Source: Halomonas jincaotanensis
GTDB taxonomy: Bacteria; Pseudomonadota; Gammaproteobacteria; Pseudomonadales; Halomonadaceae
Assembly (NCBI RefSeq): GCF_018448785.1
Contig: NZ_JAHCLU010000018.1
Span: 41,316 to 105,315 of the forward strand
Length of the DNA stretch: 64,000 nucleotides
Direction of reading: 5' to 3'
Numbering within the stretch: the first letter of the stretch is position 1; each line of letters begins with the position of its first letter. The position numbers and the translations under genes are program-made. Shown piece after piece: positions 26,182 through 39,827 of this stretch. The notes under the pieces were generated by a model. The model saw only the letters and a program-made list of their open reading frames with translations, had not been told where the DNA came from and ran no database searches.

Positions 26182-27570
26182 TCAGGCGCTCGGGTCCCGT
26201 GAGGCGATCAATTGCGCCAAGGCCTGCTCATCGAGTCGCCGGCGATCGACCTTGAGATAGGCCAACCGTTCCTCGGGCACCACGAGCACGTCCTCGACAC
26301 CGGCCACCTCGGCAAAGCGCGCCATCAAGGTGTCCATCGCCGCCTCGGGAGTGTCGGCGTCGAGGGCCACCACCTCGCTGGCCAGATTAGGCGGTGCTGA
26401 CATGCCGACCATCAGTGCCAGCCACACCATGCCCAGCAACGCACAACCGGCGAACACTGCCGAAAGCCCCCATTGCTGGGCCAGCAAACCGCCCAACAGG
26501 CCGCCTAGAAAGGCGCCGAGAAACTGACTGGTGGAGTAAATGCCCATCGCCGTCCCCTTGGCCCCTGCCGGGGCCAACTTGCTGAGCATCGAAGGTAGGG
26601 TCGCCTCGAGCAGATTGAAGCCAGTGAAGAACAGCAGCAGCCAGCCGAACAACCCCCACCATCCAGAGGCCAAGCCAGCCAGCCCGGCGAGGCTGAGCGT
26701 AATCGCCCCAATCGCCAGCAGGCATATAGCCTTCATGCGGCGCCATTTCTCCGCGACAATCACCAGCGGCACCATGGCGAGAAAGGCCAGGGCCATGACG
26801 CCCAGATAGGTGAGACCGTGGCGCTCGACGGCGACGCCCGCCTCGACGAGCCGGAAAGGCACGGCGACGAAGATTGCCATCAGAATCAAATGCAACGAGA
26901 AGATCGACAGATCCAACCGCCACAGGTCGCCGCGCCTCAGGATCGAGCGCAACTGCTCGCGGTCGAGACCGACGTCGCGATGGCGTAACCGGCGCGGAGC
27001 CGGCGGCACCAGCTTCCACAGCACGACGAGACCCAGCACCGCCAGCCCAGCCGTAAACCAGAAGACCCCGCCAAGGCCGAAGCTTGAGGCAAGCCAAGGA
27101 CCCAGCACCATGGCCACGGCGAAGGCGACCCCGATGGACAGCCCGATGGTGGCCATGGCGGCGGTACGCACCTGCTCGCGAGTCTGGTCGGCAAGCAGTG
27201 CCATGATCGCGGCAGCCACGGCGCCACTACCCTGTAGACAGCGGCCCAGGAGCACCCCACCGATGGTGTCGGCGGCAGCGGCCACCACGCTACCGATCAG
27301 AAACAGCCCCAGACCGGCCGCAATCACCGGCTTGCGCCCCAGACGGTCAGAGAGCAGACCGAAAGGGATCTGCAGAATGGCCTGTGTCAGTCCATACACC
27401 CCCAGCGCCAGCCCCACCAAAAGCGGCGTTGCCCCGGCAAGGTCGTCGGCGTAGAGCGCCAGTACCGGCAACACCATGAACAGGCCCAGCATGCGGGTGG
27501 CATAGAGACCCGCGAGGCCGGTGATGGCGCGCCGCTCTGACACTAACAGCAGTCCTGAGACCTTTCGCAT
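26182..27570 (-). CDS. MFS transporter, YajR-like with C-terminal ferredoxin-like domain
   Basis: A 462-residue major facilitator with 12 membrane segments, motif [12 protein letters not shown] between helices 2 and 3, and a soluble C-terminal domain of ~65 residues ([22 protein letters not shown]) that fits the YAM domain of Escherichia coli YajR. The substrate is unknown; proton-driven efflux is likely from the family. The start at 27570 is chosen for its GGAA site and family length; a longer frame begins at 27621. It lies between ssb and the divergent uvrA, 103 bases upstream of ssb. Confidence 0.85.
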   Translation of the reverse strand: MRKVSGLLLVSERRAITGLAGLYATRMLGLFMVLPVLALYADDLAGATPLLVGLALGVYGLTQAILQIPFGLLSDRLGRKPVIAAGLGLFLIGSVVAAAADTIGGVLLGRCLQGSGAVAAAIMALLADQTREQVRTAAMATIGLSIGVAFAVAMVLGPWLASSFGLGGVFWFTAGLAVLGLVVLWKLVPPAPRRLRHRDVGLDREQLRSILRRGDLWRLDLSIFSLHLILMAIFVAVPFRLVEAGVAVERHGLTYLGVMALAFLAMVPLVIVAEKWRRMKAICLLAIGAITLSLAGLAGLASGWWGLFGWLLLFFTGFNLLEATLPSMLSKLAPAGAKGTAMGIYSTSQFLGAFLGGLLGGLLAQQWGLSAVFAGCALLGMVWLALMVGMSAPPNLASEVVALDADTPEAAMDTLMARFAEVAGVEDVLVVPEERLAYLKVDRRRLDEQALAQLIASRDPSA

Positions 27571-27673
27571 AAACGTTCCGGGATTCCGTAGGCAGACGCA
27601 TGGCGACCGAAGATGGACCAACTATTCTAGCGGCTCGCCACCCGGCAGGGAAAGCCGACAGCCGGGATGCGCT

Positions 27674-27703
27674 TTGCCGGTCGGGTGGCGAGACACGTAT
27701 AAT
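27674..27703 (+). promoter_or_regulatory. Probable sigma70 promoter of uvrA
   Basis: TTGCCG (27674-27679) and a perfect TATAAT (27698-27703) are 18 bases apart, 31 bases before the uvrA start. No LexA box of the CTGT-N8-ACAG type is seen here. Confidence 0.55.
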
Positions 27704-27733
27704 CGATCCTTTGCCGCGCGTCTCGAGGTGAGA

Positions 27734-30604
<2,871 letters not shown>

Positions 30605-30663
30605 CCGAGCCAGAACCCGCCTCCAGGCGCGCAGCACCGCTCTTCGAGCTTTCAGCTAATAAA

Positions 30664-30693
30664 AAAACCGGCTCCTCGAGAGGAGCCGGTTTT
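30664..30693. terminator. Bidirectional terminator between uvrA and rplQ
   Basis: A perfect 13-base stem (AAAACCGGCTCCT and its complement) over a 4-base loop, with an A tract on the left and a T tract on the right, so it works for both uvrA (+) and the alpha operon (-). Confidence 0.92.
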
Positions 30694-30730
30694 GCTGTTG
30701 CGCTGCCAGGCCGGAGCCCACTGTCGAGCG

Positions 30731-31123
30731 TTACTCCTCGACGGCGACTTCCTCGTCCTCGACGATCGGACGATCGACCAGTTCGACGAAGGCCATGGGC
30801 GCGTTGTCGCCGGTGCGGAAGCCACACTTGAGAATACGGACGTAACCGCCCGGACGCTCGACGTAACGCGGACCCAGCTCACTGAAGAGCTTGCCGACCG
30901 CTTCCTTCGAGCGAGTACGGCTGAAGGCTAAACGACGGTTAGCGACGCTGTCCTGCTTGGCCAGGGTGATCAGCGGCTCGATGACGCGACGCAGTTCCTT
31001 GGCCTTGGGCAGGGTTGTCTTGATCACTTCGTGCTCGATCAGCGACACGCTCATGTTCTTGAACATGGCCTGACGATGCGAGCTCGTGCGATTGAGGTGA
31101 CGACCACTCTTACGATGACGCAT
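30731..31123 (-). CDS. rplQ: 50S ribosomal protein L17
   Basis: A 130-residue protein of the large subunit near the exit tunnel. It opens with [17 protein letters not shown], the family signature, and ends in an acidic tail ([10 protein letters not shown]) slightly longer than in Escherichia coli (127 residues). It is the last gene of the alpha operon, 39 bases after rpoA, and is followed by the bidirectional terminator. Confidence 0.97.
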   Translation of the reverse strand: MRHRKSGRHLNRTSSHRQAMFKNMSVSLIEHEVIKTTLPKAKELRRVIEPLITLAKQDSVANRRLAFSRTRSKEAVGKLFSELGPRYVERPGGYVRILKCGFRTGDNAPMAFVELVDRPIVEDEEVAVEE

Positions 31124-31162
31124 GGTTGTAATTCCTTACCAAACTTGGACTCGAGATGACGC

Positions 31163-32161
31163 TCACGCGGAGGCCTTATCGTCCTTCAGGCTTGCCGGCG
31201 GCCAGTTTTCCAGCCGCATGCCAAGGGAAAGACCGCGGGCTGCCAGAACGTCCTTGATCTCGTTCAGAGACTTCTTGCCGAGGTTGGGCGTCTTGAGGAG
31301 CTCCACCTCGGTACGCTGGATGAGATCGCCGATATAGTAGATATTCTCGGCTTTCAGACAGTTAGCGCTACGAACGGTCAACTCGAGATCGTCTACGGGG
31401 CGCAGCAGGATGGGATCGATATGATCCTGCTCCTCCTCCACTTCCTGTTCCTTGTCGGCTTCCAGGTCGACGAACGCACCCAACTGATCCTGCAGGATGG
31501 TGGCGCTACGACGGATTGCCTCTTCAGGATCCAGGGTGCCGTCGGTCTCCAGGCTGATGATCAGCTTGTCGAGATCGGTGCGCTGTTCCACACGTGCCGC
31601 CTCGACGGAGTAGGAGACACGACGCACAGGGCTGAAGGTCGCATCCAGCTGCAGACGGCCGATGGTACGTGACTCGTCATCGGCTTCGCTGCGAACGTCG
31701 GCGGGCTCGTAGCCACGACCTCTGGCCACCTTGAGCTGCATCTTGAGCTCGCAACCCTCGTTGACGTGGGCAATGATGTGATCGGGATTGACGATATCGA
31801 CATCATGGTCGAGCGCAATATCACCCGCGGTTACGACGGCCGGGCCCTGCTTGTTCAGCGAGAGCACCGCCTCGTCGCGAGTGTGCATCTTGATCGCCAC
31901 GTCCTTGAGGTTCAGGAGGATCTCGATGACATCTTCCTGAACACCCTCGATCGCGCTGTACTCGTGATCGACGCCAGCAATCTCGACTTCCACCACGGCA
32001 CAGCCGGGCATGGACGAGAGCAGGATACGACGCAGTGCATTGCCCAGGGTATGGCCGAAGCCACGCTCGAAGGGCTCGAGCACGATCTTTGCGTGGTGTG
32101 CGCTGATTTCTTCGACCTTGATGTCGCGAGGACGGAGAAACTCTGTCACTGAACGCTGCAT
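31163..32161 (-). CDS. rpoA: RNA polymerase subunit alpha
   Basis: A 332-residue subunit (329 in Escherichia coli). The N-terminal domain (to ~235) nucleates polymerase assembly ([22 protein letters not shown]). An acidic linker ([14 protein letters not shown]) leads to the C-terminal domain, which contacts UP elements and activators ([17 protein letters not shown]). It lies in the alpha operon between rpsD and rplQ. Confidence 0.98.
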   Translation of the reverse strand: MQRSVTEFLRPRDIKVEEISAHHAKIVLEPFERGFGHTLGNALRRILLSSMPGCAVVEVEIAGVDHEYSAIEGVQEDVIEILLNLKDVAIKMHTRDEAVLSLNKQGPAVVTAGDIALDHDVDIVNPDHIIAHVNEGCELKMQLKVARGRGYEPADVRSEADDESRTIGRLQLDATFSPVRRVSYSVEAARVEQRTDLDKLIISLETDGTLDPEEAIRRSATILQDQLGAFVDLEADKEQEVEEEQDHIDPILLRPVDDLELTVRSANCLKAENIYYIGDLIQRTEVELLKTPNLGKKSLNEIKDVLAARGLSLGMRLENWPPASLKDDKASA

Positions 32162-32246
32162 ATGAACACCTATCAGGCTGCCAAACGGATACTCGGTACT
32201 CTGACCGACCCCCGCTCACGGAGGCCGGAACGACGCTTGATGTCGT

Positions 32247-32867
32247 TTACTTCGAGTACAGCTCGACGATCAGGTTTTCGTTGATGTCGGCAGTCAGGTC
32301 ACCGCGTTCAGGCAGAGCCTTGAAAGTGCCTTCCATCTTCTTGGCATCGATCTCGATCCAGGCCACATCGCCGCGGTTGGCGGCAATTGACAGCGCACTC
32401 TGGATGCGCGCCTGGTTCTTCGCCTTTTCACGAACCGACACCACATCACCGGGCTTGACCTGGTAGGACGCCACGTTGACGCTGCGGCCATTCACAGCCA
32501 CGGCCTTGTGGCTGACCAATTGGCGCGCCTCGGAGCGTGTCGAGCCAAAGCCCATGCGATAGACGACGTTGTCCAGTCGGGATTCGAGCAGTTGTAGCAA
32601 CACCTCACCGGTCGCGCCCTTGAGACGGGCCGCTTCCTTGTAGTAGTTGCGAAACTGCTTTTCGAGTACGCCATACATGCGACGTACTTTCTGCTTCTCG
32701 CGAAGCTGCAAGCCGTAGTCTGAAAGACGCTGACGGCGCTGGCCATGCACACCCGGAATCTGTTCGGATTTGCACTTCTTCTCGAAGGGAGTGACACCGC
32801 TCTTCAGAAAGAGGTCGGTCCCCTCACGACGAGACAGTTTGCACTTCGGTCCAATGTAACGAGCCAT
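32247..32867 (-). CDS. rpsD: 30S ribosomal protein S4
   Basis: A 206-residue primary 16S-binding protein, the same length as in Escherichia coli, with the S4 RNA-binding domain around 95-155 ([22 protein letters not shown], cut here). S4 is the translational repressor of the alpha operon in Escherichia coli. It lies 12 bases after rpsK and 85 bases before rpoA. Confidence 0.98.
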   Translation of the reverse strand: MARYIGPKCKLSRREGTDLFLKSGVTPFEKKCKSEQIPGVHGQRRQRLSDYGLQLREKQKVRRMYGVLEKQFRNYYKEAARLKGATGEVLLQLLESRLDNVVYRMGFGSTRSEARQLVSHKAVAVNGRSVNVASYQVKPGDVVSVREKAKNQARIQSALSIAANRGDVAWIEIDAKKMEGTFKALPERGDLTADINENLIVELYSK

Positions 32868-32879
32868 GAATCTGTCTCC

Positions 32880-33266
32880 TTAAACGCGGCGTTTCTTCGG
32901 CGGACGGCAGCCATTATGGGGAATGGGCGTCGCGTCGGTGATACTTTGCACGCGGAAGCCGGCGGCATTGAGTGCCCGCACGGCGGATTCACGGCCAGGA
33001 CCGGGGCCTTTGACCAGCACGTCGACGTTTTTCACACCATACTCGGCTGCAGCAGTCGCTGCACGCTCGCTTGCCACTTGAGCAGCGAACGGGGTGCTCT
33101 TGCGAGAACCACGAAAACCCGAACCACCGGCAGTCGCCCATGACAGAGCGTTGCCCTGGCGGTCTGTGATCGTAATGATCGTGTTGTTAAAAGAGGCGTG
33201 GATATGCGCGATGGCATCCACTACCTGCTTTTTAACCTTTTTTCGGTTGCTACGCGGGTTAGCCAT
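32880..33266 (-). CDS. rpsK: 30S ribosomal protein S11
   Basis: A 128-residue protein of the 30S platform that interacts with the mRNA-tRNA codon helix region. The family block [20 protein letters not shown] and the C-terminal [16 protein letters not shown] are intact. It lies 39 bases after rpsM in the alpha operon. Confidence 0.98.
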   Translation of the reverse strand: MANPRSNRKKVKKQVVDAIAHIHASFNNTIITITDRQGNALSWATAGGSGFRGSRKSTPFAAQVASERAATAAAEYGVKNVDVLVKGPGPGRESAVRALNAAGFRVQSITDATPIPHNGCRPPKKRRV

Positions 33267-33305
33267 GTTGATGTCGTTTCCTGTCTTTACGCCAGAACGT
33301 GCGTG

Positions 33306-33662
33306 TTATTTGCGAATCGGCTTGCGCGGGCCCTTGCGGGTACGCGCATTGGTCTTGGTACGCTGACCACGCAGCGGAAGACCACGACGATGACGCAGAC
33401 CACGATAGCAACCCAGGTCCATGAGACGCTTGATATTAAGCGTGACATCACGGCGAAGGTCGCCTTCCACGGTGTACTTGCCGACCTCGGTACGCAGGGT
33501 GTCAACGTCTTCCGACGACAGATCCTGCACCTTGGTGGTCGGCGCGATGCCGGTCGCGTCACAGATATGACGTGCGCGAGTACGGCCAATCCCGAAGATA
33601 TAGGTCAGCGAGATCGCCGCATGCTTGTTGTCCGGGATATTGACGCCTGCAATACGGGCCAT
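33306..33662 (-). CDS. rpsM: 30S ribosomal protein S13
   Basis: A 118-residue protein of the 30S head that contacts the P-site tRNA and forms bridges to L5. It shows [15 protein letters not shown] at the start and the C-terminal basic [16 protein letters not shown]. As first gene of the alpha operon it would carry the S4-responsive leader; the 124 bases upstream hold a two-step hairpin (33721-33757). Confidence 0.98.
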   Translation of the reverse strand: MARIAGVNIPDNKHAAISLTYIFGIGRTRARHICDATGIAPTTKVQDLSSEDVDTLRTEVGKYTVEGDLRRDVTLNIKRLMDLGCYRGLRHRRGLPLRGQRTKTNARTRKGPRKPIRK

Positions 33663-33720
33663 CAGCTTACTCCGAAATTTGAGCGGCTTGCTCGTTGGAT
33701 CAACTACAAAAGGCGCAACA

Positions 33721-33757
33721 GCATACCCCTTTACCCTTGGAAGGGCAAGGGGTATGC
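33721..33757 (-). terminator. Hairpin at the spc/alpha operon boundary
   Basis: GCATACCCCTT (33721-33731) pairs perfectly with AAGGGGTATGC (33747-33757), and an inner CCCTT/AAGGG stem lies inside it. On the minus strand it stands 29 bases after rpmJ, and a T-rich stretch (CTTTTG) follows about 12 bases later. It may terminate or attenuate spc transcription or form part of the alpha leader recognised by S4; the sequence does not decide between these. Confidence 0.55.
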
Positions 33758-33786
33758 CGGCGCCCGGTTCATTACTACGTCAGGAT

Positions 33787-33900
33787 TCAGCCCTGGCGTT
33801 GCTTGTGCCGCGGTTCGCTGCAGATGACGCGCACGGCGCCATTGCGACGAATAATCTTGCAGTTACGGCACATTTTCTTCACTGAAGCTCGAACTTTCAT
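33787..33900 (-). CDS. rpmJ: 50S ribosomal protein L36
   Basis: A 37-residue protein encoded on the minus strand: [15 protein letters not shown], then [15 protein letters not shown]. Cys11, Cys14, Cys27 and His32 form the zinc ribbon of the C+ type L36. It is the last gene of the spc operon, 51 bases after secY. Confidence 0.95.
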   Translation of the reverse strand: MKVRASVKKMCRNCKIIRRNGAVRVICSEPRHKQRQG

Positions 33901-33951
33901 CGTTCTTTCTCCAAAATCGACTCGCGGAGCGCCACATCGAAGGCCTCACGG

Positions 33952-35280
33952 CTACATCATGCCGCCGCTGCCGTAGCCTTTCAGGTTGGACTTCTTCATC
34001 ACTGACTCGTACTGATGCGACATGAGATGTGATTGCACCTGGGCCATGAAGTCCATGATCACCACCACCACGATCAACAGCGACGTACCGCCGAAGAAGA
34101 ATGGTACGTTCCAGGCCACGATCAGAAACTGGGGCATCAAGGAAACCGCAGTGATGTACAAGGCACCGAACAGGGTCAGACGCGTCATGACCTTGTCGAT
34201 ATAGCGAGCGGTCTGCTCGCCAGGGCGAATGCCCGGCAGGAAAGCCCCCGACTTCTTGAGATTATCGGCGACGTCCTTGGGATTGAAGACCAGCGCTGTG
34301 TAAAAGAAGCAGAAGAATACCACCGCCGCACCGAAAAGCAAGATATACAGCGGCTGGCCCGGCCCAAGCGCCTGGGAAGCACGCTGCAACCACTCCATGC
34401 CGTCGCCGGCCCCGACCCACTGACCCAGCGAGGCCGGAAACAGCAGGATGCTCGAGGCGAAGATCGCCGGAATCACACCCGCCATGTTGACCTTGAGAGG
34501 CAGATAGCTGCTCTGACCGGCGTACATCTTGTTGCCGACCTGCCGACGCGGATAGTTCACGGTGATGCGACGCTGGCCACGCTCGATGAACACCACGAAC
34601 GCCACGGTCGCGACACCCAATACGGTCAACCCCAGCAGCGGCAATACGTTCCAGGCGCCTTCGTTACGCGCCAGAACAAACGCCTGACCCACCGCGCCCG
34701 GCAGCCCGGCGACGATCCCGGCGAAGATCAGCAGCGAAATACCGTTGCCGATGCCCTTCTCGGTGATCTGCTCACCCAGCCACATCAGGAACACCGCACC
34801 GGTGACGAAGGTTACGATGGCGGTGAAATAGAAGCTGAAGTCGGCGGTATAGGCGATACCCTGACTCGCCAGACCCACGGACATGCCGGTCGCCTGGATG
34901 AAGGCCAGCACCACGGTGCCATACCGGGTGTACTGACTGATCTTGCGTCGACCGGCCTCCCCTTCCTTTTTCAACTGCTCGAGGTGCGGTGAGACGGCCG
35001 TCATCAACTGCATGATGATCGACGCCGAGATGTACGGCATGATCCCCAGCGCCATGATGCTCATGCGCTCCAGAGCGCCACCCGAGAACATGTTGAACAT
35101 GCCCAGGATGGTACCCTGCTGCTCCCGAAACAAGGCAGCAAGCTGGTCAGGATTGATACCGGGCACGGGGATATGGGCACCGATGCGGTACACCACGATG
35201 GCGAGGAGCACGAAGCGCAGACGCGCCCATAGTTCACTCAATCCGCTGCCCATCGCCGGCATGTTTCCTGACTTGGCCAT
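33952..35280 (-). CDS. secY: Protein translocase subunit SecY
   Basis: A 442-residue channel subunit of the Sec translocon with ten membrane helices, one residue shorter than in Escherichia coli. Recognisable are [11 protein letters not shown] near the start, the plug region [14 protein letters not shown], and the cytosolic loop [14 protein letters not shown]. It exports unfolded proteins with SecA and inserts membrane proteins. Its start abuts the rplO stop with no gap, so translation is probably coupled; rpmJ follows. Confidence 0.98.
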   Translation of the reverse strand: MAKSGNMPAMGSGLSELWARLRFVLLAIVVYRIGAHIPVPGINPDQLAALFREQQGTILGMFNMFSGGALERMSIMALGIMPYISASIIMQLMTAVSPHLEQLKKEGEAGRRKISQYTRYGTVVLAFIQATGMSVGLASQGIAYTADFSFYFTAIVTFVTGAVFLMWLGEQITEKGIGNGISLLIFAGIVAGLPGAVGQAFVLARNEGAWNVLPLLGLTVLGVATVAFVVFIERGQRRITVNYPRRQVGNKMYAGQSSYLPLKVNMAGVIPAIFASSILLFPASLGQWVGAGDGMEWLQRASQALGPGQPLYILLFGAAVVFFCFFYTALVFNPKDVADNLKKSGAFLPGIRPGEQTARYIDKVMTRLTLFGALYITAVSLMPQFLIVAWNVPFFFGGTSLLIVVVVIMDFMAQVQSHLMSHQYESVMKKSNLKGYGSGGMM

Positions 35281-35715
35281 TTAGTCCTCTACCTTGCCAC
35301 CGGCGACTTCGATTGCGGCACGGGCACCCTGGGTGACCTTGATGCCGCGGACCGTGACCGCCTTGTTCAGTTCGCCAGACAGGATCACCTTGGCATGTTG
35401 CGTGGCATCCTTCAGCACGTTGGCCTTCTTGAGGCTTTCCAGGGTGACATCGCCACCTTCGACCTTAGTCAGCTCGCCCAGCCGTACCTCTTCGGAAATC
35501 AGGGACTTCGCCGAGGTGAAGCCGAACTTCGGCAGACGACGCTGCAGCGGCATCTGGCCGCCTTCAAAGCCGGGCTTGACGCTACCGCCACTGCGCGACT
35601 TGAGACCCTTGTGGCCACGGCCGCCGGTCTTACCCAGACCGGAACCGATGCCACGACCAACGCGCTTCGCAGCGTGCTTGGAACCCGGAGCCGGGCTCAG
35701 GCTATTGAGTTTCAT
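35281..35715 (-). CDS. rplO: 50S ribosomal protein L15
   Basis: A 144-residue late-assembly 23S-binding protein, the same length as in Escherichia coli. The Gly/Arg/Lys-rich N-terminus ([21 protein letters not shown]) threads into rRNA, and the rest is globular. It lies in the spc operon 3 bases after rpmD and adjoins secY. Confidence 0.98.
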   Translation of the reverse strand: MKLNSLSPAPGSKHAAKRVGRGIGSGLGKTGGRGHKGLKSRSGGSVKPGFEGGQMPLQRRLPKFGFTSAKSLISEEVRLGELTKVEGGDVTLESLKKANVLKDATQHAKVILSGELNKAVTVRGIKVTQGARAAIEVAGGKVED

Positions 35716-35718
35716 GGA

Positions 35719-35901
35719 TTACTCTCCCTCAACACGCACAAGGTAGTTAACCTTGTGGATCATGCCGCGCACGGCAGGGGTGTCTTCCAGTTGAACCGTA
35801 TGACCAATTCGGCGCAGGCCCAGACCACTCATGGTGGCCTTGTGCTTGGGCAGGATGCCGATGGTACTGCGGGTCTGGGTGACCTTGAGTGTAGCTGTCA
35901 T
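35719..35901 (-). CDS. rpmD: 50S ribosomal protein L30
   Basis: Sixty residues with the L30 pattern [19 protein letters not shown] and [12 protein letters not shown] set the start at the ATG at 35901, five bases after the rpsE stop; the longer frame to 36030 would overlap rpsE and has no L30 character. It lies between rpsE and rplO in the spc operon. Confidence 0.97.
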   Translation of the reverse strand: MTATLKVTQTRSTIGILPKHKATMSGLGLRRIGHTVQLEDTPAVRGMIHKVNYLVRVEGE

Positions 35902-35906
35902 GGCAT

Positions 35907-36407
35907 TTACCCCGTGATCGCTTCGACGGACAGTCCGCGCTTGGCGGCGATATCGTCCGGCGATTGGATGGAGGCCAGACCATTCACCGTCGCGCGCACG
36001 ACGTTCACCGGATTGGTGGAGCCATAGCACTTGGCCAGCACGTCGTGGACGCCGGCCAGCTCGAGAACGGAGCGCATGGCGCCGCCCGCGATGATGCCGG
36101 TACCTTCCGAGGCGGGCTGCATGTACACCTTCGAGGCACCGTGACGGGCCTTGACCGGGTACTGCAGGGTGCCACCCTTGAGGTTGACCTTGACCATGTT
36201 GCGACGGGCCTGATCCATGGCCTTCTGGATCGCGACCGGCACTTCACGCGCCTTGCCACGACCGAAGCCTACGCGGCCCTTGCCATCGCCGACGACGGTC
36301 AAGGCGGTGAAGCCGAAAATACGCCCCCCCTTGACCACCTTGGCGACACGGTTGACCTGCACAAGTTTCTCTTGCAGATCGCCGGTGTTCTGTTCGTTCT
36401 TCGCCAT
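35907..36407 (-). CDS. rpsE: 30S ribosomal protein S5
   Basis: A 166-residue decoding-fidelity protein (167 in Escherichia coli). The N-terminal dsRNA-binding-like domain shows [20 protein letters not shown] and the C-terminal part [22 protein letters not shown]. The loop KVVKGGR, where spectinomycin-resistance changes occur in other species, looks wild type. It lies between rplR and rpmD. Confidence 0.98.
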   Translation of the reverse strand: MAKNEQNTGDLQEKLVQVNRVAKVVKGGRIFGFTALTVVGDGKGRVGFGRGKAREVPVAIQKAMDQARRNMVKVNLKGGTLQYPVKARHGASKVYMQPASEGTGIIAGGAMRSVLELAGVHDVLAKCYGSTNPVNVVRATVNGLASIQSPDDIAAKRGLSVEAITG

Positions 36408-36418
36408 CGTAAAACCCT

Positions 36419-36769
36419 TTAGAATTCCAGGCCGCCTTCACGAGCGGCGTCGGCCAGGGCCTTGACGCGACCGTGATACTTGAAACCGGCACGATCGAAG
36501 GCTACCTGAGTGATGCCAGCCTGCTTGGCACGTTCGGCAATCAATGCACCCACCTTGGCTGCGGCGTCCGAGTTACCGGTCGCTCCTTCACGCAGCGCCT
36601 TGTCCAGCGTCGAGGCGCTGGCCAGGACCTTACCACCATCTGGCGAGATGATCTGCGCATAGATGTGGCGCGGGGTACGATTGACGCACAGGCGATACAC
36701 GCCCAGCTCGCGGATCTTGGCGCGAGCACGGCGGGCACGACGGAGACGAGATTCTTTCTTCGCGTTCAT
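36419..36769 (-). CDS. rplR: 50S ribosomal protein L18
   Basis: A 116-residue 5S rRNA-binding protein (117 in Escherichia coli) that helps attach the 5S particle. It shows the typical Arg/Lys-rich start ([17 protein letters not shown]), the core [18 protein letters not shown], and the end [23 protein letters not shown]. It lies 9 bases after rplF and 11 bases before rpsE. Confidence 0.98.
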   Translation of the reverse strand: MNAKKESRLRRARRARAKIRELGVYRLCVNRTPRHIYAQIISPDGGKVLASASTLDKALREGATGNSDAAAKVGALIAERAKQAGITQVAFDRAGFKYHGRVKALADAAREGGLEF

Positions 36770-36778
36770 AACCCTGCC

Positions 36779-37309
36779 TTACTTCTTCTTGGCTTCTTTG
36801 CGGCGGACTTGTTCGTCGCCGTACCGGATACCCTTGCCCTTGTAGGGCTCGGGCGGACGGAAGGCGCGGATTTCCGCGGCAACCTGGCCGAGCATCTGCT
36901 TGTCCGCGCTTTTCAGCACGATTGTGGTGTTCTTCGGTGTTTCCACCGCGACACCGTCAGGCAGTGTGTACTCGACCGGGTGGGAGAAGCCCAGTGTCAG
37001 GTTGAGCGTCTGGCCTTTTGCCTGGGCACGATAGCCGACGCCGTTGATCTCGAGAGACTTGGTAAAGCCCTCGCTTACACCCGTGACCAGGTTTTGCACC
37101 AAGGCACGGGTAGTTCCGACCATGGCCCAGCTCTTGGCGGACTCGCTGGGCTGGAATGTCAGTTGACCTTCCTCCTGGCCGAGTTCCACATCAGAGTGGA
37201 CGGTCATGGACAAGGTGCCCTGGCCGCCCTTGACGGTCAGCTGATCGCCGTCGACCTTGATGTCGACGCCGCTGGGCACCTTGACCGGATATTTGGCTAC
37301 GCGGGACAT
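36779..37309 (-). CDS. rplF: 50S ribosomal protein L6
   Basis: A 176-residue protein near the factor-binding site (177 in Escherichia coli), with the duplicated L6 fold. The C-terminal signature [24 protein letters not shown] is intact, and the N-terminus reads [16 protein letters not shown]. It lies 9 bases after rpsH in the spc operon. Confidence 0.98.
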   Translation of the reverse strand: MSRVAKYPVKVPSGVDIKVDGDQLTVKGGQGTLSMTVHSDVELGQEEGQLTFQPSESAKSWAMVGTTRALVQNLVTGVSEGFTKSLEINGVGYRAQAKGQTLNLTLGFSHPVEYTLPDGVAVETPKNTTIVLKSADKQMLGQVAAEIRAFRPPEPYKGKGIRYGDEQVRRKEAKKK

Positions 37310-37318
37310 TCCAAACTC

Positions 37319-37711
37319 CTAGAATACGGTGCAGATGACTTCGCCACCGATACCCGCCTGGCGCGCCGCACGATCGGTCATTACCCCGTTGGAGGTCGTG
37401 ACGATCGCGATGCCCAGGCCTTCGGCGACCTTGGGAAGCGCGTCCTTGCCCTTGTAAGAGCGCAGGGACGGCTTGGAGACCCGCTGAAGGTGCTCAATAA
37501 CCGGCTTGCCCTCGAAGTACTTGAGAGTGACGGTCAGCTCGGGCTTGGCACTTTCGCTGACGGCGAAGTCAGTGATAAAGCCCTCTTCTTTCAGCACGCG
37601 GGCCACCTGGACCTTCAATTTGGAGGACGGCATGGAAACCGTCTCCTTGGTGGCCATCTGCGCATTGCGGATACGGGTCAACATATCCGCTAGAGTGTCT
37701 TGCATGCTCAT
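37319..37711 (-). CDS. rpsH: 30S ribosomal protein S8
   Basis: A 130-residue primary 16S-binding protein, the same length as in Escherichia coli, where it also represses spc operon translation by binding near rplE. It shows [16 protein letters not shown] at the start and [20 protein letters not shown] at the end. It lies 32 bases after rpsN. Confidence 0.98.
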   Translation of the reverse strand: MSMQDTLADMLTRIRNAQMATKETVSMPSSKLKVQVARVLKEEGFITDFAVSESAKPELTVTLKYFEGKPVIEHLQRVSKPSLRSYKGKDALPKVAEGLGIAIVTTSNGVMTDRAARQAGIGGEVICTVF

Positions 37712-37743
37712 TTACGTTGCGCTCCTGATGATTCTGCGTGGCG

Positions 37744-38049
37744 TTACCAGCTGGACTTCTTGAGTCCGGGCACGTCGCCACGCATGGCGGCTTCACGCAG
37801 CTTGTTGCGGCCGAGGCCGAACTTGTTGTAGAAGCCGTGCGGACGGCCGGTGATCCGGCAACGGTTGCGCTGACGCACCGGGCTGGAATCGCGCGGCAGT
37901 TGCTGCAGCTTCAGCTGCGCCTCGAAGCGCTCCTCGTCAGAGGCGTTGACGTCCTGGATGACCGCCTTGAGCTCGGCACGCTTGGCGGCATACTTCTCCA
38001 CCAGCTTGGTGCGCTTGAGCTCGCGTTCTACCATGCTTTTCTTTGCCAT
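37744..38049 (-). CDS. rpsN: 30S ribosomal protein S14
   Basis: A 101-residue protein of the 30S head, the long form without a zinc ribbon (only one Cys, in [10 protein letters not shown]). This C- form has the length of the Escherichia coli protein. It lies 10 bases after rplE and ahead of rpsH. Confidence 0.98.
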   Translation of the reverse strand: MAKKSMVERELKRTKLVEKYAAKRAELKAVIQDVNASDEERFEAQLKLQQLPRDSSPVRQRNRCRITGRPHGFYNKFGLGRNKLREAAMRGDVPGLKKSSW

Positions 38050-38059
38050 GATCCCACCC

Positions 38060-38599
38060 TTACTTTTTGAACGGGAAGTTCAGCGCGCTTAGCAACGCAC
38101 GCCCTTCTTCATCGTTGTTGGCGGTGGTGGTGATGGTGACATCCAGACCACGGATTCGATCGATTTTATCATATTCGATCTCCGGAAAAATGATCTGCTC
38201 ACGCACCCCCATCGAGTAGTTGCCACGACCGTCGAAGGACTTCGGGTTGAGACCACGGAAGTCACGCACGCGGGGGATCGCGATATTCACCAGGCGATCG
38301 AGGAAGTCCCACATCCGCGCACTGCGCAATGTGACCTTGATTCCGATCGGCCAGCCTTCACGCACCTTGAAGCCCGCGATGGACTTGCGCGCCTTGGTGA
38401 CCACCGGCTTCTGACCGGAGAGCATCTCCAGATCACCGATGGCGTTGTCAATCAGCTTTTTATCGCTGGTCGCTTCGCCGATGCCCATGTTGAGCGTCAC
38501 CTTGGTGACACGCGGCACCTGCATTACATTGGCGTAGCTGAACTGCTCTTGGAGCTGAGCTACTACCTCGTTCTGATAACGTTCTTTCAAGTTCGCCAT
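38060..38599 (-). CDS. rplE: 50S ribosomal protein L5
   Basis: A 179-residue 5S rRNA-binding protein, as in Escherichia coli; its P-site loop contacts tRNA. It shows [17 protein letters not shown], the GIGEA segment, [18 protein letters not shown] and the C-terminal [17 protein letters not shown]. It lies 18 bases after rplX. Confidence 0.98.
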   Translation of the reverse strand: MANLKERYQNEVVAQLQEQFSYANVMQVPRVTKVTLNMGIGEATSDKKLIDNAIGDLEMLSGQKPVVTKARKSIAGFKVREGWPIGIKVTLRSARMWDFLDRLVNIAIPRVRDFRGLNPKSFDGRGNYSMGVREQIIFPEIEYDKIDRIRGLDVTITTTANNDEEGRALLSALNFPFKK

Positions 38600-38617
38600 T
38601 TTGCTACCCGACTCGCG

Positions 38618-38935
38618 TTAGGCGTCGATCTGCGTCTGCGTCGACTTGTAGATACGAACCTTGGTACCGTCTTCGTTCACCTGGAACCCGACGCGATCCG
38701 CCTTACCGGTCTCCTGATTGAAGATGGCAACGTTGGACGCGTGAATCGGAGCCTCGCGCTCGACGATACCGCCCTGTTGGCCCGCCATGGGATTGGGCTT
38801 GGTGTGACGCTTTATCATGTTCACACCGGACACCACAAAACGCTCCTCACCGAGAACACGCTTCACGGTGCCGCGCTTGCCCTTGTCCTTGCCGGCAATG
38901 ACGACCACTTCATCGTCACGTTTTATCTTTTGCAT
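38618..38935 (-). CDS. rplX: 50S ribosomal protein L24
   Basis: A 105-residue assembly-initiator protein near the tunnel exit, with the KOW motif at the N-terminus ([19 protein letters not shown]). The length is one residue more than in Escherichia coli. It lies 14 bases after rplN and ahead of rplE. Confidence 0.98.
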   Translation of the reverse strand: MQKIKRDDEVVVIAGKDKGKRGTVKRVLGEERFVVSGVNMIKRHTKPNPMAGQQGGIVEREAPIHASNVAIFNQETGKADRVGFQVNEDGTKVRIYKSTQTQIDA

Positions 38936-38949
38936 ATCCGCCTCGCTCC

Positions 38950-39321
38950 TTACAGCACTTCGGGCGCCAGGGAAATGATCTTCATGAACTTCTCGTTGCG
39001 AAGTTCACGAGTCACCGGCCCGAAGATACGGGTACCGATCGGCTGTTCGTTGGTGTTATTCAACAAAACGGCCGCATTTCCATCGAAGCGGATCAGCGAA
39101 CCGTCGCTACGACGGACGCCACTACGGGTACGAACCACCACCGCCTTGAGCACCTGGCCTTTCTTGACCTTGCCACGCGGTATGGCTTCTTTCACTGTGA
39201 CCTTGATGACGTCACCGACACGGGCATAACGGCGGTGTGAACCGCCGAGCACCTTGATGCATTGCACCCGGCGCGCTCCGCTGTTGTCGGCGACATCCAG
39301 CATTGTCTGAGTCTGAATCAT
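38950..39321 (-). CDS. rplN: 50S ribosomal protein L14
   Basis: A 123-residue protein at the subunit interface, the same length as in Escherichia coli. It opens [18 protein letters not shown] and ends [12 protein letters not shown]. It is first in the spc gene group; 52 bases separate it from rpsQ, with no clear promoter, so read-through from the S10 operon is likely. Confidence 0.98.
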   Translation of the reverse strand: MIQTQTMLDVADNSGARRVQCIKVLGGSHRRYARVGDVIKVTVKEAIPRGKVKKGQVLKAVVVRTRSGVRRSDGSLIRFDGNAAVLLNNTNEQPIGTRIFGPVTRELRNEKFMKIISLAPEVL

Positions 39322-39373
39322 CGGTTTTCTCCAAACCTAATCTGACTGCACTGGTTTGACAGGCGTGAGCCGA

Positions 39374-39634
39374 TCAGCCCTTGGCCTGCTCGACCACCTC
39401 GACCAGCGTCCAGGCTTTCTTTCTGGACAGTGGGCGACACTCCTGGATGGAGACCGTATCACCGGCCTTCGCCTGGTTAGCCTCGTCGTGGGCGTGCAGC
39501 TTGGTGGAGCGCTTCATGTACTTGCCATAGATCGGGTGACGCTCACGGCGCTCGATCATTACCACGATGGACTTGTCCATCTTGTCGCTCACCACCTTGC
39601 CGGTGAGCGTACGGGCTTTCTTTTCTTCAGCCAT
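39374..39634 (-). CDS. rpsQ: 30S ribosomal protein S17
   Basis: An 86-residue primary 16S-binding protein ([38 protein letters not shown]). I prefer the ATG at 39634, which leaves one base after the rpmC stop and has AGG at good spacing; an in-frame GTG three codons earlier (39643) would overlap rpmC. It is the last gene of the S10 operon. Confidence 0.96.
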   Translation of the reverse strand: MAEEKKARTLTGKVVSDKMDKSIVVMIERRERHPIYGKYMKRSTKLHAHDEANQAKAGDTVSIQECRPLSRKKAWTLVEVVEQAKG

Positions 39635-39635
39635 C

Positions 39636-39827
39636 TCAGTCACCTGCCTTCTCGTTGAGCACAGTCTTCACCCGGGCGATGTCCCGACGAACCTGCTTGA
39701 GCAGGTGTGTCTGGCTGAGCTGGCCGGTGGCCTTCTGCATGCGCAGGTTGAACTGCTCGCGGAGGAGTTCGAAGAGCTGCTCCTGGAGCTGCTCTGCTGA
39801 CTTTTCACGAATTTCCTGGGCTTTCAT
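39636..39827 (-). CDS. rpmC: 50S ribosomal protein L29
   Basis: A 63-residue helical protein at the tunnel exit, the same length as in Escherichia coli. It shows [18 protein letters not shown] and [19 protein letters not shown]. The ATG at 39827 shares its A with the rplP stop (TGATG), so the two are coupled; a GTG one codon upstream is less likely. Confidence 0.96.
   Translation of the reverse strand: MKAQEIREKSAEQLQEQLFELLREQFNLRMQKATGQLSQTHLLKQVRRDIARVKTVLNEKAGD

Noticed and set aside
27537..27552. CTG-N10-CAG resembling a LexA box near uvrA
   Set aside because: The inner bases do not fit CTGT/ACAG, and the site lies inside the coding start of the MFS gene.
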